A stretch of DNA of 64,000 nt. Source: a virus. Every line of letters starts with the position of its first letter. Position 1 is the first letter of the stretch. Of this stretch, positions 56,549-64,000 are shown in pieces. The stretch is from positions 62,001 through 126,000 of IMG/VR virus record IMGVR_UViG_3300021598_001198, one strand, 5' to 3'. The notes beneath the pieces are model-generated. The model ran no database searches and was not told where the DNA came from. It saw only the letters and a list, made by a program, of their open reading frames with translations. Position numbers and translations under genes: made by a program.

Positions 56549-57283
56549 ATGATAGATAATTCAAAATTTATTGACGACGCATTTACTCAAGATGAATTAA
56601 ATAGGGGTGCCTTTACCGATTTGAATGGTAGATGTCCATTATGGACAACAAAAATGATTAATGTTATAAAAGATAAAATTGACTTTAATGATGTCAACAC
56701 AATATTAGATATTGGGTCAAGAGATGGTTGCCAAAGTTTAGAGTTAAATAGATGGTTTCCACATGCTAAAATATATGCGTTTGAACCAGTAAAAGAAAAC
56801 TACGAATTTACAGTTAAGAACGTTGAGAAAATTAATAACATAAAAGTTTACCAATACGCAATAAACAATTACAACGGTAAAACTAAATTTTACGAAGTTT
56901 ATAATGGAAATGTGGGTGCCAGTTCTTTATTACAGACAACAAACCACTGGCGTTCATCTCAGTGGGCCCAAAAGGAAACTGAGGTTGACTGTATTGTTCT
57001 TAGTGATTGGTTAAAAGAAAATGATATTAAAAGTGTTGATTTGATTTGGATGGATGTTCAAGGTGCAGAAAATATCGTATTAGACTCTCTAAAAGAATAT
57101 TTAAATGATGTAAAAATAATAACCACCGAAGTAGGGTTACAGGAATTATATCGTGGTTCTACAAGTAAATCTGAACTAGATGAAAAACTAAATAGGTTTA
57201 TACCAATAGACGAGTCGCCAGAATCTTCAAACACAGAAATGGATGTGGTTTATATCAACAAAAATTTAACACCTTATGGATAA
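56549..57283 (+). CDS. FkbM-family methyltransferase
   Basis: 244 residues. TILDIGSRDGCQSLEL (AdoMet site, about 51-66), YAFEPVKENYEF, VGASSLLQTT, VDLIWMDVQGAENIVL and a TEVGLQELY segment define FkbM. These methylate sugar hydroxyls. Overlaps the following gene by 8 bases. Confidence 0.85.
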   Translation: MIDNSKFIDDAFTQDELNRGAFTDLNGRCPLWTTKMINVIKDKIDFNDVNTILDIGSRDGCQSLELNRWFPHAKIYAFEPVKENYEFTVKNVEKINNIKVYQYAINNYNGKTKFYEVYNGNVGASSLLQTTNHWRSSQWAQKETEVDCIVLSDWLKENDIKSVDLIWMDVQGAENIVLDSLKEYLNDVKIITTEVGLQELYRGSTSKSELDEKLNRFIPIDESPESSNTEMDVVYINKNLTPYG

Positions 57284-57977
57284 TAAAATTTGTTACGTTA
57301 CTTATACAAATTCAAAATGTTCAGATATTTTGGATATGTTCTTGTTAGAACAAAAAAAGTACACAAACTTACCGATGTATTTTATTACAGATGTAATGAT
57401 ACCCGAGCAAATTTGTTTTTTATATGAAAATCAAGAACCTTATTATGAATCATGGTTAAAGTGTTTATCTTCAATACCATATGACTATTTTATATACTTA
57501 CAAGAAGACTTTATTCTTTATAACAATGTCAGTCATGATAAAATTTTTAATTACCTCGATTTTTTACATGATAACCAAGAATATTCGTTCATTAGATTGT
57601 TAAAATCGGGGTCTGTTAAAGATAAAAAAATTTATGAGACCTTATATGAAATAGAATCCGACAATAAAGATATATTTTCTATGCAACCAACTATTTGGAA
57701 AAAAGATGATTACATTAAAATCATGAAAGGTACCAAAAATAATATGTGGTTAGAGAATGAAACATATAGAAATTTTATGATAGAAAACAACATCAAAGGT
57801 TTATATCATTACGATGGTGAAAACAAAAGGGGGTTGAATCATTTTGATAGTTCTGTTTATCCATATATAGCAACGGCTTTAGTTAGAGGTAAATGGAATT
57901 TATCTGAATACCCTAATGAACTCTCTCCATTAATAAATGAATATGAAATAAACGTAAATGTTCGGGGGATACATTAA
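57276..57977 (+). CDS. Glycosyltransferase-like GT-A protein
   Basis: 233 residues. SSIPYDYFIYLQEDFIL (about 66-82) has the acidic end of strand 4 expected for a GT-A metal site (QED), followed by IRLLKSGSV and QPTIWKKDDYIKIM. Not a close match to a family I know; context supports a transferase. Confidence 0.6.
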   Translation: MDNKICYVTYTNSKCSDILDMFLLEQKKYTNLPMYFITDVMIPEQICFLYENQEPYYESWLKCLSSIPYDYFIYLQEDFILYNNVSHDKIFNYLDFLHDNQEYSFIRLLKSGSVKDKKIYETLYEIESDNKDIFSMQPTIWKKDDYIKIMKGTKNNMWLENETYRNFMIENNIKGLYHYDGENKRGLNHFDSSVYPYIATALVRGKWNLSEYPNELSPLINEYEINVNVRGIH

Positions 57978-57979
57978 TA

Positions 57980-58654
57980 ATGAAAATTGTTCTATCTTTT
58001 TACACCAACAATAAATTTAGTAACACCGTTCAAAAATTAATCGGATATTATAATTCACGTGGTTTCAATGATATCCGAGGATTTAAATCTGAAGATGTTA
58101 AGAAAGGTATTTTTTATGAAAACCATAAAGAAATATTAGATTGTGAAACGGGTGATGGATTTTGGTTGTGGAAACCAAAAATTATTTTAGATATTTTGAA
58201 TGAATTAGAAGATGGGGATGCATTAATTTATACCGATGCCGGTGATTTAGTTGATGTTGATTATAATACGATTGCAAATTATTTGAAAGATAATGATTAT
58301 TATTTTACAAATTGGAATGGAAATCGTTGGCCTCAAAAAATATGTACAAAAAGAGACTGTTTTATCTTGATGGATTGTGATGAAGAAAAGTTTCATGAAA
58401 CACCACAGATGGAAGCAGGATTTATCATCATTAAAAAAACCAAACAAATGATGGAATTTGTTCACGATTATTTTAAGTATTGTAGTATTAAACAGATAGT
58501 TGACAATGAACCAAATCAAATTGGTGAGAATTTTCCAAATTGGCAATTCCATAGAAATGACCAAAGTATATTAACTAACTTGGTTGTGAAACATAATTTA
58601 AAATTTGATTATTGTCTCGATTATAGAATAAAATACAACGTATATATACCATGA
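57980..58654 (+). CDS. GT-A glycosyltransferase with YTDAGD motif
   Basis: 224 residues. DGFWLWKPKIILDILNELEDGDALIYTDAGD (about 55-85, in pieces) resembles capsular and LPS sugar transferases with a DxG-D site; HETPQMEAGFIIIKKT and FHRNDQSILTNLV follow. Substrate unknown. Confidence 0.7.
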   Translation: MKIVLSFYTNNKFSNTVQKLIGYYNSRGFNDIRGFKSEDVKKGIFYENHKEILDCETGDGFWLWKPKIILDILNELEDGDALIYTDAGDLVDVDYNTIANYLKDNDYYFTNWNGNRWPQKICTKRDCFILMDCDEEKFHETPQMEAGFIIIKKTKQMMEFVHDYFKYCSIKQIVDNEPNQIGENFPNWQFHRNDQSILTNLVVKHNLKFDYCLDYRIKYNVYIP

Positions 58655-59412
58655 AATTTATTGCATTAAATTATAATTATGACTTAAATAAAATGTCCCA
58701 AATCGGTCGGAAATGGGCGTTTGATGTCTACAAAAATAAAGAGTTTATATCTGATTATTCATCAGCATCTTATGCTTCATTTATTGATAAGAATAGAAAA
58801 AGTATTTTACATCTTTATACTGATGATGTTGAGGGTATGAAAGAAAAAATGAACAAGTATAACATTGACCAAGACAGAATTATTTATATTGATTACACGG
58901 AACAACTTACCAAATACAATGAAAGTCTTAATTATAGTTTTACAGTTTTAAATGATTTTATTAATTATGCAAAATCAGAAACTGAGTACACTGTAAAAAT
59001 CGATAATGATTTATTTTTTCATTCGGAATTACCACAAATTGATGATAATTCTATTATGGTTTGGAAGTATGAAAGAATCGTTAGGAATGGTGACCCGAGA
59101 TGGGGTGAAATAAAAATATGTAAACAGGTTACAAATGATTTAGATTTTAAAATTTATAATTTAGGTATTTTTGGGTTGCCCGCGGATTACAATATTCACC
59201 AAGCAAAAAAAATTATGGAAGATATGATATCGGTAGACATTTCAGATGTGACTGATACAGACTCGAAGATTTATCATTGTTGTGAGCAAACGGCAAATAA
59301 TTGGATTTTTCACAAAGAAAATTATAACGTGATTGAAACGTATAATTATGTTGACCACCTGTTTGATAGAAAAGGTGATTGTATAGAATTATCAAAATAT
59401 CTTTTAAAATGA
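58651..59412 (+). CDS. Probable glycosyltransferase
   Basis: 253 residues. TVKIDNDLFFHSEL near 114-127 places DxD at the end of a strand, and GIFGLPADYN follows as in GT-A sugar transferases. No precise family recognised. ATGA overlaps at both ends. Confidence 0.6.
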   Translation: MKFIALNYNYDLNKMSQIGRKWAFDVYKNKEFISDYSSASYASFIDKNRKSILHLYTDDVEGMKEKMNKYNIDQDRIIYIDYTEQLTKYNESLNYSFTVLNDFINYAKSETEYTVKIDNDLFFHSELPQIDDNSIMVWKYERIVRNGDPRWGEIKICKQVTNDLDFKIYNLGIFGLPADYNIHQAKKIMEDMISVDISDVTDTDSKIYHCCEQTANNWIFHKENYNVIETYNYVDHLFDRKGDCIELSKYLLK

Positions 59413-60176
59413 AAACATCAGTAGTATTGACAATTCACAACAAGGAATTCTTAATGAACCAAGTGGTGAGTAACTTGGTAAATAATTTATCAGAACTGAA
59501 TGACCAGATTGTAATAGTTTTTGATGGTTGTACAGATAATAGTGAAGGTATTGTTCGTGACAATTTAAAGAGAGTTAGTAATAAAAAAATTGATTACCTG
59601 TATGCCGACAATGTTTTTGAAACCAAAGCAAATAATATTGGTCTAAAGTCTGTTATAAATGATTATGTGGTCTTAATCCAAGATGATATGGTTGTCACAG
59701 AAAAAGATTTTGATAAGAGGATGTTGGAACCGTTCATAAAATATAGTGATGTGTTCGCTGTAACATCTTTTGTTGCTCACAATAACATCTATAATGAACA
59801 AACAAAACAAATAAATTACATCGATATTGCACATAAAGATAACTCATCAAGAGATATTTTTTATGCTAGAGAATATGGTAACAGAGGTCCACTAATGTAC
59901 AACTATAATGACGTGGTCAAATTAAATTTTTTAGACGAATATTTTTCACCCCAAAATTATGATGATATGGATATGTCCATGAGAGCATTCAAAGAACTCG
60001 GAAAAGTGTCAGGTTTATATACGATAGATTATATTTCCGAACCTGGATGGGGGACCACTAGACAAAAAAATCAATCATTACATAATAATTTAGTTTACGT
60101 AAACGCAGCAAAAATACTTGAAAAACACAGGGATTTATTGTATAATAAAGACAAATATAAAGAGGATAGAGAATGA
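59409..60176 (+). CDS. Family 2 glycosyltransferase
   Basis: 255 residues from the ATG at 59409 (MKTSVVLTIHNKEFLMNQV), which overlaps the previous stop; the frame opens ten codons earlier. FDGCTDNSEGI, NVFETKANNIGLK, VVLIQDDMVVTE (DD site) and EPGWGTTRQ. GT2 with GT-A fold. Confidence 0.85.
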   Translation: MKTSVVLTIHNKEFLMNQVVSNLVNNLSELNDQIVIVFDGCTDNSEGIVRDNLKRVSNKKIDYLYADNVFETKANNIGLKSVINDYVVLIQDDMVVTEKDFDKRMLEPFIKYSDVFAVTSFVAHNNIYNEQTKQINYIDIAHKDNSSRDIFYAREYGNRGPLMYNYNDVVKLNFLDEYFSPQNYDDMDMSMRAFKELGKVSGLYTIDYISEPGWGTTRQKNQSLHNNLVYVNAAKILEKHRDLLYNKDKYKEDRE

Positions 60177-60790
60177 ATAATATAGAGCTAAAGACATTTA
60201 TGATTAATCATAATGTTAATATCCATGGTGTGATTCACGTTGGTGCACATTTTGGTCAAGAAGATGAAGTTTATAAGGAATTGGGTATTTCAAACAGAAT
60301 ATACTTTGAACCTCTATCGTCTAATTTTGAGACCTTAAAAGAAAAAATAGATGATGACGCAATTTTAGTTAAACTGGCGTTAGGTAATGAAAAGAGAAAA
60401 GTTTCTATGTTTGTAGAATCCTTTAATAAAGGTATGTCATCCTCAATATTAGAACCGAAATTACATTCTGTTCAATTTCCTCATATCGTTTTTGATTCTG
60501 TAGAAGAAGTTGAAATGGATAGATTGGATGATTTAAATTACGATTTTTCAAAATACAACATGATGAATATCGATGTTCAAGGTTTTGAATTAGAGGTTCT
60601 CAAAGGTTCCGTGAATACATTAATCAACATTGACTACGTTATTGTAGAAATAAACAGAGCCGAATTATATAAAGGTTGTCCACACTTTGATGAAATAAAC
60701 AATTGGATGACACATCATGGGTTTACCTGTGTTGAACAATTTTGGTGGGGTAATAATTTTGGTGAGGGATTTTTTAAAAAAATAAAATGA
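60173..60790 (+). CDS. FkbM-family methyltransferase
   Basis: 205 residues. GVIHVGAHFGQEDEVYKELG (19-38) is the AdoMet site, then IYFEPLSSNFE, GMSSSILEP, MMNIDVQGFELEVLKG and YVIVEINRAELYKGCPHFDE. Common in glycan loci of Bacteroidota; sugar O-methyl transfer is expected. Second FkbM in the cassette, with about a third fewer residues before the fold. Confidence 0.85.
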   Translation: MNNIELKTFMINHNVNIHGVIHVGAHFGQEDEVYKELGISNRIYFEPLSSNFETLKEKIDDDAILVKLALGNEKRKVSMFVESFNKGMSSSILEPKLHSVQFPHIVFDSVEEVEMDRLDDLNYDFSKYNMMNIDVQGFELEVLKGSVNTLINIDYVIVEINRAELYKGCPHFDEINNWMTHHGFTCVEQFWWGNNFGEGFFKKIK

Positions 60791-61848
60791 AACGAGTATT
60801 AGTATTGGGTGGTGGCGGATTTATTGGTGGTCACCTAGCAAAAAGATTAAAAAATGAAGGAAACTACGTAAGAGTAGTTGATATAAAAAGACACGAATAT
60901 TTTGATGAGAAAGACTTTTGTGACGAATTCTTAATATATGACCTTACGGACCCAAAAAACGTATCATCAGTAATGAGATTAGAAGAATTAAATGGTACGA
61001 TATTACCGTTTAATTATTACAAACAACCATATTCAACTGAGGTCCCATTTGATGAGGTTTATCAATTAGCTGCCGATATGGGTGGTGCTGGTTACATCTT
61101 CACTGGTGAAAATGACGCGAATGTTATGCACAATTCTGCAATGATAAATTTAAATGTTGTAAATGAATCAGTGAAGACAAAAGTTAAGAAGATTTTTTAT
61201 TCATCATCGGCATGTATGTATCCTGAACACAATCAATTAGACCCTAACAACCCAAATTGTGAAGAATCATCAGCATATCCCGCGAATCCTGATTCAGAAT
61301 ATGGTTGGGAAAAACTTTTTTCGGAAAGGTTGTACTTGGCTTTTCACAGAAATCACGGTTTGGATGTTCGAATTGCTAGATTTCATAACATATTTGGTCC
61401 ATATGGTACGTGGAAAGGTGGTAAAGAAAAAGCACCAGCAGCTATGTGTAGAAAAGTTGCCGAAATGTTAGACGGTGGAGAAATTGAAGTTTGGGGTGAT
61501 GGTCAACAGACTCGTTCATTCTTATATGTGGATGAATGTGTTGAAGCGGTTTTAAGACTAATGAGACAAGACTCTTTTTTGGGTCCTGTAAACATTGGTT
61601 CTGAAGAGAAAGTAACAATTAATGATTTGGCTCAAATGGCTATAGATATTTCAGGTAAAGAAATTTATATCAGAAATATTGGTGGGGAAGAATTTAAACA
61701 GAAGTATGGATATAAATGTCCTGTTGGTGTGAGGGGAAGAAATTCAGACAATAAATTATACCACGAAAAAATAGGTTGGGTTGTTAGTGAACCTCTGTTC
61801 TATGGAATGGAAAAAACCTATAAATGGATTAATAGTTTAGTTAAATAA
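60787..61848 (+). CDS. GDP-mannose 3,5-epimerase-like SDR enzyme
   Basis: 353 residues, extended short-chain dehydrogenase. NAD site LVLGGGGFIGGHL (5-17); AADMGGAGYIF, FYSSSACMYPEH, SEYGWEKLFSERL (catalytic Tyr/Lys), RFHNIFGPYGTWKGGKEKAPAAMCRKV match GDP-mannose 3,5-epimerases, which make GDP-L-galactose and GDP-L-gulose. The AADMGG and KGGKEKAPAA blocks separate it from ordinary UDP-sugar epimerases. Last gene of the cassette. Confidence 0.85.
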   Translation: MKRVLVLGGGGFIGGHLAKRLKNEGNYVRVVDIKRHEYFDEKDFCDEFLIYDLTDPKNVSSVMRLEELNGTILPFNYYKQPYSTEVPFDEVYQLAADMGGAGYIFTGENDANVMHNSAMINLNVVNESVKTKVKKIFYSSSACMYPEHNQLDPNNPNCEESSAYPANPDSEYGWEKLFSERLYLAFHRNHGLDVRIARFHNIFGPYGTWKGGKEKAPAAMCRKVAEMLDGGEIEVWGDGQQTRSFLYVDECVEAVLRLMRQDSFLGPVNIGSEEKVTINDLAQMAIDISGKEIYIRNIGGEEFKQKYGYKCPVGVRGRNSDNKLYHEKIGWVVSEPLFYGMEKTYKWINSLVK

Positions 61849-61850
61849 AA

Positions 61851-61880
61851 AAGGGGGTTATTGACCCCCTTCTTTTTTTT
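61851..61880. terminator. Bidirectional intrinsic terminator
   Basis: AAGGGGGT-TATTG-ACCCCCTT eight-base-pair stem, Ts on the plus side (61873-61880) and As before it, so it serves both the glycan cassette and the converging glutaredoxin operon. It overlaps the last codons of the glutaredoxin gene. Confidence 0.9.
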
Positions 61881-62151
61881 CAATGTATTTTAATATAATT
61901 GCTAACGCCTCGTCGTCCCCATTAAAATCTTTTTCGGGACAAAAAAAGGGTCCTTTACCAGTGTCGTCTTTTTTAATGTAAAAGGCGGGTAAATATTCAT
62001 TACCCGTTTGTTCAATTACTTTATTCCAAATCTCTTTATTCTTACCAACTTCAACTTCTCGGTAAGGTAATGATTCTTTTTGGAGTCTCTCTTTTAATCT
62101 TTTACAACCTCCACAACCCTCAAGTGTAAATAGAAGTAATTCATTCGCCAT
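61858..62151 (-). CDS. Glutaredoxin-like protein
   Basis: 97 residues with thioredoxin fold; active site EGCGGCKRLK (Cys13, Cys16), cis-Pro in YLPAFYI and a GxDE-type C-terminal helix (NGDDEALAIIL). Dithiol-disulfide exchange, perhaps for ribonucleotide reductase. One base after the thioredoxin gene. Confidence 0.8.
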   Translation of the reverse strand: MANELLLFTLEGCGGCKRLKERLQKESLPYREVEVGKNKEIWNKVIEQTGNEYLPAFYIKKDDTGKGPFFCPEKDFNGDDEALAIILKYIEKKEGGQ

Positions 62152-62152
62152 A

Positions 62153-62458
62153 TTATAAAGTGTTTAATATTTCTTTGTAAAAAGAATCGGGTCTAACACC
62201 TGATGTTCTTGATACTTCGTTATTACCATTAAATATCATTACCGTTGGTACTGAACGTACCCCATATTCTTGAGAACCTGACATTTCAGAATCAACATTA
62301 ACCTTGACGAATTTAACATCAGGGTATTCGTGTTGTAGTAAATCTAATTTTGGTAATAACATTTTACATGGTCCACACCATTCAGCGTAAAAGTCGGCAA
62401 GAACTTTCTCACCGTTTTGTTTCATTTCATTTAGTTTTTCAACTGTTACTAATTCCAT
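62153..62458 (-). CDS. Thioredoxin
   Basis: 101 residues. FYAEWCGPCKML (Cys28, Cys31), VDSEMSGSQEYGVRSVPTVMIF with the cis-Pro. Complete thioredoxin fold, close to the usual 105-108. Reductant for phage enzymes; paired with a glutaredoxin-like gene. Confidence 0.95.
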   Translation of the reverse strand: MELVTVEKLNEMKQNGEKVLADFYAEWCGPCKMLLPKLDLLQHEYPDVKFVKVNVDSEMSGSQEYGVRSVPTVMIFNGNNEVSRTSGVRPDSFYKEILNTL

Positions 62459-62470
62459 TTTTCTTTAATT

Positions 62471-63538
62471 TTAAAATCCTATTTGTTTTTTATTTTCAAC
62501 TCGAACCACGTCTTCATCGATATTATAAATATCCGCAAGTGTAGTTGGTTTATCAACTGTTTTTTTCTTACCTAAGTGTTTTAATAATTTGTTAGATTCT
62601 TCAACACTTAGAGGTTCAAATTTATGTTCACAAATTAATCTACCCTTTCTCAGTAGGGCTTGGTCAATTTTTTCTTTTTTCATATTGAAGGTAGCAACGA
62701 TTTGAATATTCAAACAATCCCCAAGAATACCATCTGTTATGTTTAATATATTAGAAACACCAACAGAAGAACCGTTTAATTCTCTATCTGAAATTACTTT
62801 CTCGGCATCTTCAATAATCAGAATAGAGTTTTTATGTTCCATCAAGAATGGAATAATTGAGGGTTCTGAAAGAGATTCGGCCATAGATGGTGGAATAAAT
62901 AGTATCTCTTTATCGACAATCAATCTTGTAAGGTACTTTATATACGAAGTTTTGCCCGTGCCGGGGTCTCCATGAAATAACACAATACCTTTATCATTTT
63001 TCTTGTTCAGTCGAGTGACAATAGTATCGTGTAGTTTTACAAACTTATCACCGTAATTTAATTTTATGTCAACATCAGGTACATTTAATTCATATTCCTC
63101 GGTGTCCATATGACCATGTTCAGATTTTACTAAACTAATACCACTCTTTTTTAATTCAAACTCAAATCCTGATATTTTTTTCAAATCAAAATTTGTATCA
63201 AATATACCATGAGATAATGTGTAATAAAATTCTAACTCAAATAATAATTCTTCTTTTTCATATTTTGATTTTAATAATATTGCAGTTTTATTATTATCAT
63301 TAAGAAGAAAAATTTCTGTATTTGGTTTATGTACTCTTCTTTTAGAGGTTGAATTTAATTCACATATAGGTCTATATCCATCTGATATGAAATAATCCAT
63401 TACATCTGATGTATACACCTTCTCCGTCTTATAAACAGATGGTATTTCATCAAAGGTGTGAAGATACAATTGATTCGTTGGTACGTCGGTACCATACGAT
63501 GTTTCATAAATAAAATATTGGTCTGGTGTTTTTCTCAT
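62471..63538 (-). CDS. AAA+ ATPase
   Basis: 355 residues. N-terminal region (about 1-185) is beta-rich and unique. Then LFHGDPGTGKTSYIKYL (Walker A), SILIIEDAEKVISDR (Walker B), VATFN sensor 1 and IDQALLRKGRLI (sensor region). Belongs to a phage AAA+ group with the pattern IEDAE and ALLRKGRL; function unknown, possibly remodelling proteins. Upstream 96-residue partner is adjacent (one base). Confidence 0.85.
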   Translation of the reverse strand: MRKTPDQYFIYETSYGTDVPTNQLYLHTFDEIPSVYKTEKVYTSDVMDYFISDGYRPICELNSTSKRRVHKPNTEIFLLNDNNKTAILLKSKYEKEELLFELEFYYTLSHGIFDTNFDLKKISGFEFELKKSGISLVKSEHGHMDTEEYELNVPDVDIKLNYGDKFVKLHDTIVTRLNKKNDKGIVLFHGDPGTGKTSYIKYLTRLIVDKEILFIPPSMAESLSEPSIIPFLMEHKNSILIIEDAEKVISDRELNGSSVGVSNILNITDGILGDCLNIQIVATFNMKKEKIDQALLRKGRLICEHKFEPLSVEESNKLLKHLGKKKTVDKPTTLADIYNIDEDVVRVENKKQIGF

Positions 63539-63539
63539 T

Positions 63540-63830
63540 CTATTTGTAATAAAATTTTAAATCCGTTGATTCATAAAAGTAAATTCCATTAAATTCACTA
63601 TCTTCTACTTTTTTAAAAATCATCAAAGATACTCTTAGAAATTCAAGTTGTTCCTGTGTTAATTGAGGTTCACCTGTTTTTCTAAAATTATTTTCAGCGA
63701 CTTTTAAAATACTATTATAAAACTCATCTTCGTTCAAGTTTGATAAAAAATATTTTCTCGCTTCCTCATTACTTTCAAAGTAATTTTTAATTGTTTGCAA
63801 ATATATCAAACTTTCAGGAGAAAAATCCAT
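63540..63830 (-). CDS. Conserved phage protein next to AAA+ gene
   Basis: 96 residues, helical: MDFSPESLIYLQTIKNYFES, EFYNSILKVAENNFRKTGEP and LTQEQLEFLRVSL. This pair (small helical protein plus AAA+) recurs in phages as I recall. Function unknown. Confidence 0.7.
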   Translation of the reverse strand: MDFSPESLIYLQTIKNYFESNEEARKYFLSNLNEDEFYNSILKVAENNFRKTGEPQLTQEQLEFLRVSLMIFKKVEDSEFNGIYFYESTDLKFYYK

Positions 63831-63832
63831 TT

Positions 63833-64000
63833 TTAATAATTCATAATCAGTAATTCAATACCTTCGTTTTGTGTTCCGTCTTTTTTAGCGGCAGCCGCCT
63901 TTTTGAAAGTTTCTTTAGCCCATTTGTAACCAGTTGGTTGAAACATCAAAAGTTGTCCATTTTTACCAATACCAACACCATTTTCGGGGAACCAATCATG
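63833..64000 (-). CDS. Unidentified protein, C-terminal part
   Basis: The last 55 residues of a gene that starts beyond the window. Visible end: HDWFPENGVGIGKNGQL, Ala/Lys-rich helix (ETFKKAAAAKKDG) and GIELLIMNY stop. No family recognised. Confidence 0.6.
   Translation of the reverse strand, partial: HDWFPENGVGIGKNGQLLMFQPTGYKWAKETFKKAAAAKKDGTQNEGIELLIMNY

Noticed and set aside
1-64000. Terminase, capsid, portal, integrase or transposase genes
   Set aside because: I looked for Walker/nuclease terminase motifs, recombinase signatures and IS-like inverted repeats and saw none; the phage assignment rests on other evidence.

Overview
The window reads as an accessory region of a large tailed phage that infects a Bacteroidota host. 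Evidence for a phage: more than 100 short, tightly packed genes, many of them in families I recognise mainly from phages (MPNWC/Api92-like, MGCDIH, MGTNYY, Fragile-X-F-like membrane protein, MGCGC, PcfJ-like), plus cell-wall hydrolases, spanin-like proteins, a phage-type thymidylate synthase and a UvrD-like helicase. Evidence for the host: at least nine intergenic sites match the Bacteroidota housekeeping promoter TTTG-N19/20-TAnnTTTG, ribosome binding sites are A/T-rich rather than GGAGG-like, and intrinsic terminators are frequent. Base composition is AT-rich throughout. No terminase, portal, major capsid or polymerase gene is present, so the structural and replication modules lie elsewhere. 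A phage-plasmid cannot be excluded.

Layout. (1) About 1-5.4 kb, plus strand: small phage proteins, a lipoprotein, a PH-like membrane protein, a histone-H1-tail/AP2-like DNA-binding protein, and an intergenic array of a TTTAGTTTGGC element. (2) About 5.6-16.7 kb, minus strand: a long run of tiny coupled genes, many of them single-pass membrane microproteins, with a stand-alone ABC transporter membrane domain, a PrimPol-like protein, a self-contained transcription unit carrying a structured RNA (12.57-12.93 kb), and an LpxH-like/glycosyltransferase/ParB-like trio. (3) About 16.8-28 kb: Nudix hydrolase, PD-(D/E)XK-like nuclease, prolyl-hydroxylase-like oxygenase, UvrD-like helicase, PLP aminotransferase, glucosaminidase, methylglyoxal synthase, outer-membrane protein, DEDDh exonuclease, HAD phosphatase. 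(4) About 28-37 kb: SPFH protein, metallophosphoesterase, a three-domain peptidoglycan hydrolase and other probable virion proteins preceded by a second promoter-like motif (TATTTAT), a zincin-like protein and spanin-like proteins. (5) About 37-49 kb: two tandem PcfJ-like paralogues, a heme-motif lipoprotein, long-form thymidylate synthase, HAD phosphatase, DUF2452, acyl-CoA thioesterase, type II glutamine synthetase, DUF192 and a DNA methyltransferase. (6) About 49.5-61.9 kb, plus strand: a ribbon-helix-helix-like regulator and a 15-gene glycan cassette (about ten glycosyltransferases, UDP-GlcNAc 2-epimerase, GDP-mannose 3,5-epimerase-like enzyme, two FkbM methyltransferases, WavE-like protein) closed by a bidirectional terminator. 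(7) 61.9-64 kb, minus strand: glutaredoxin, thioredoxin, AAA+ ATPase and a partial gene.

How the parts fit together (inference). The window combines host-metabolism genes (GlnII, MgsA, aminotransferase, thioesterase, ThyA, redoxins), envelope genes (LpxH-like enzyme, lipoproteins, SPFH, hydrolases, spanins) and a large glycan-building module that could decorate virions or remodel the host surface. Two promoter classes suggest separate host-sigma and phage-specific, possibly late, transcription.
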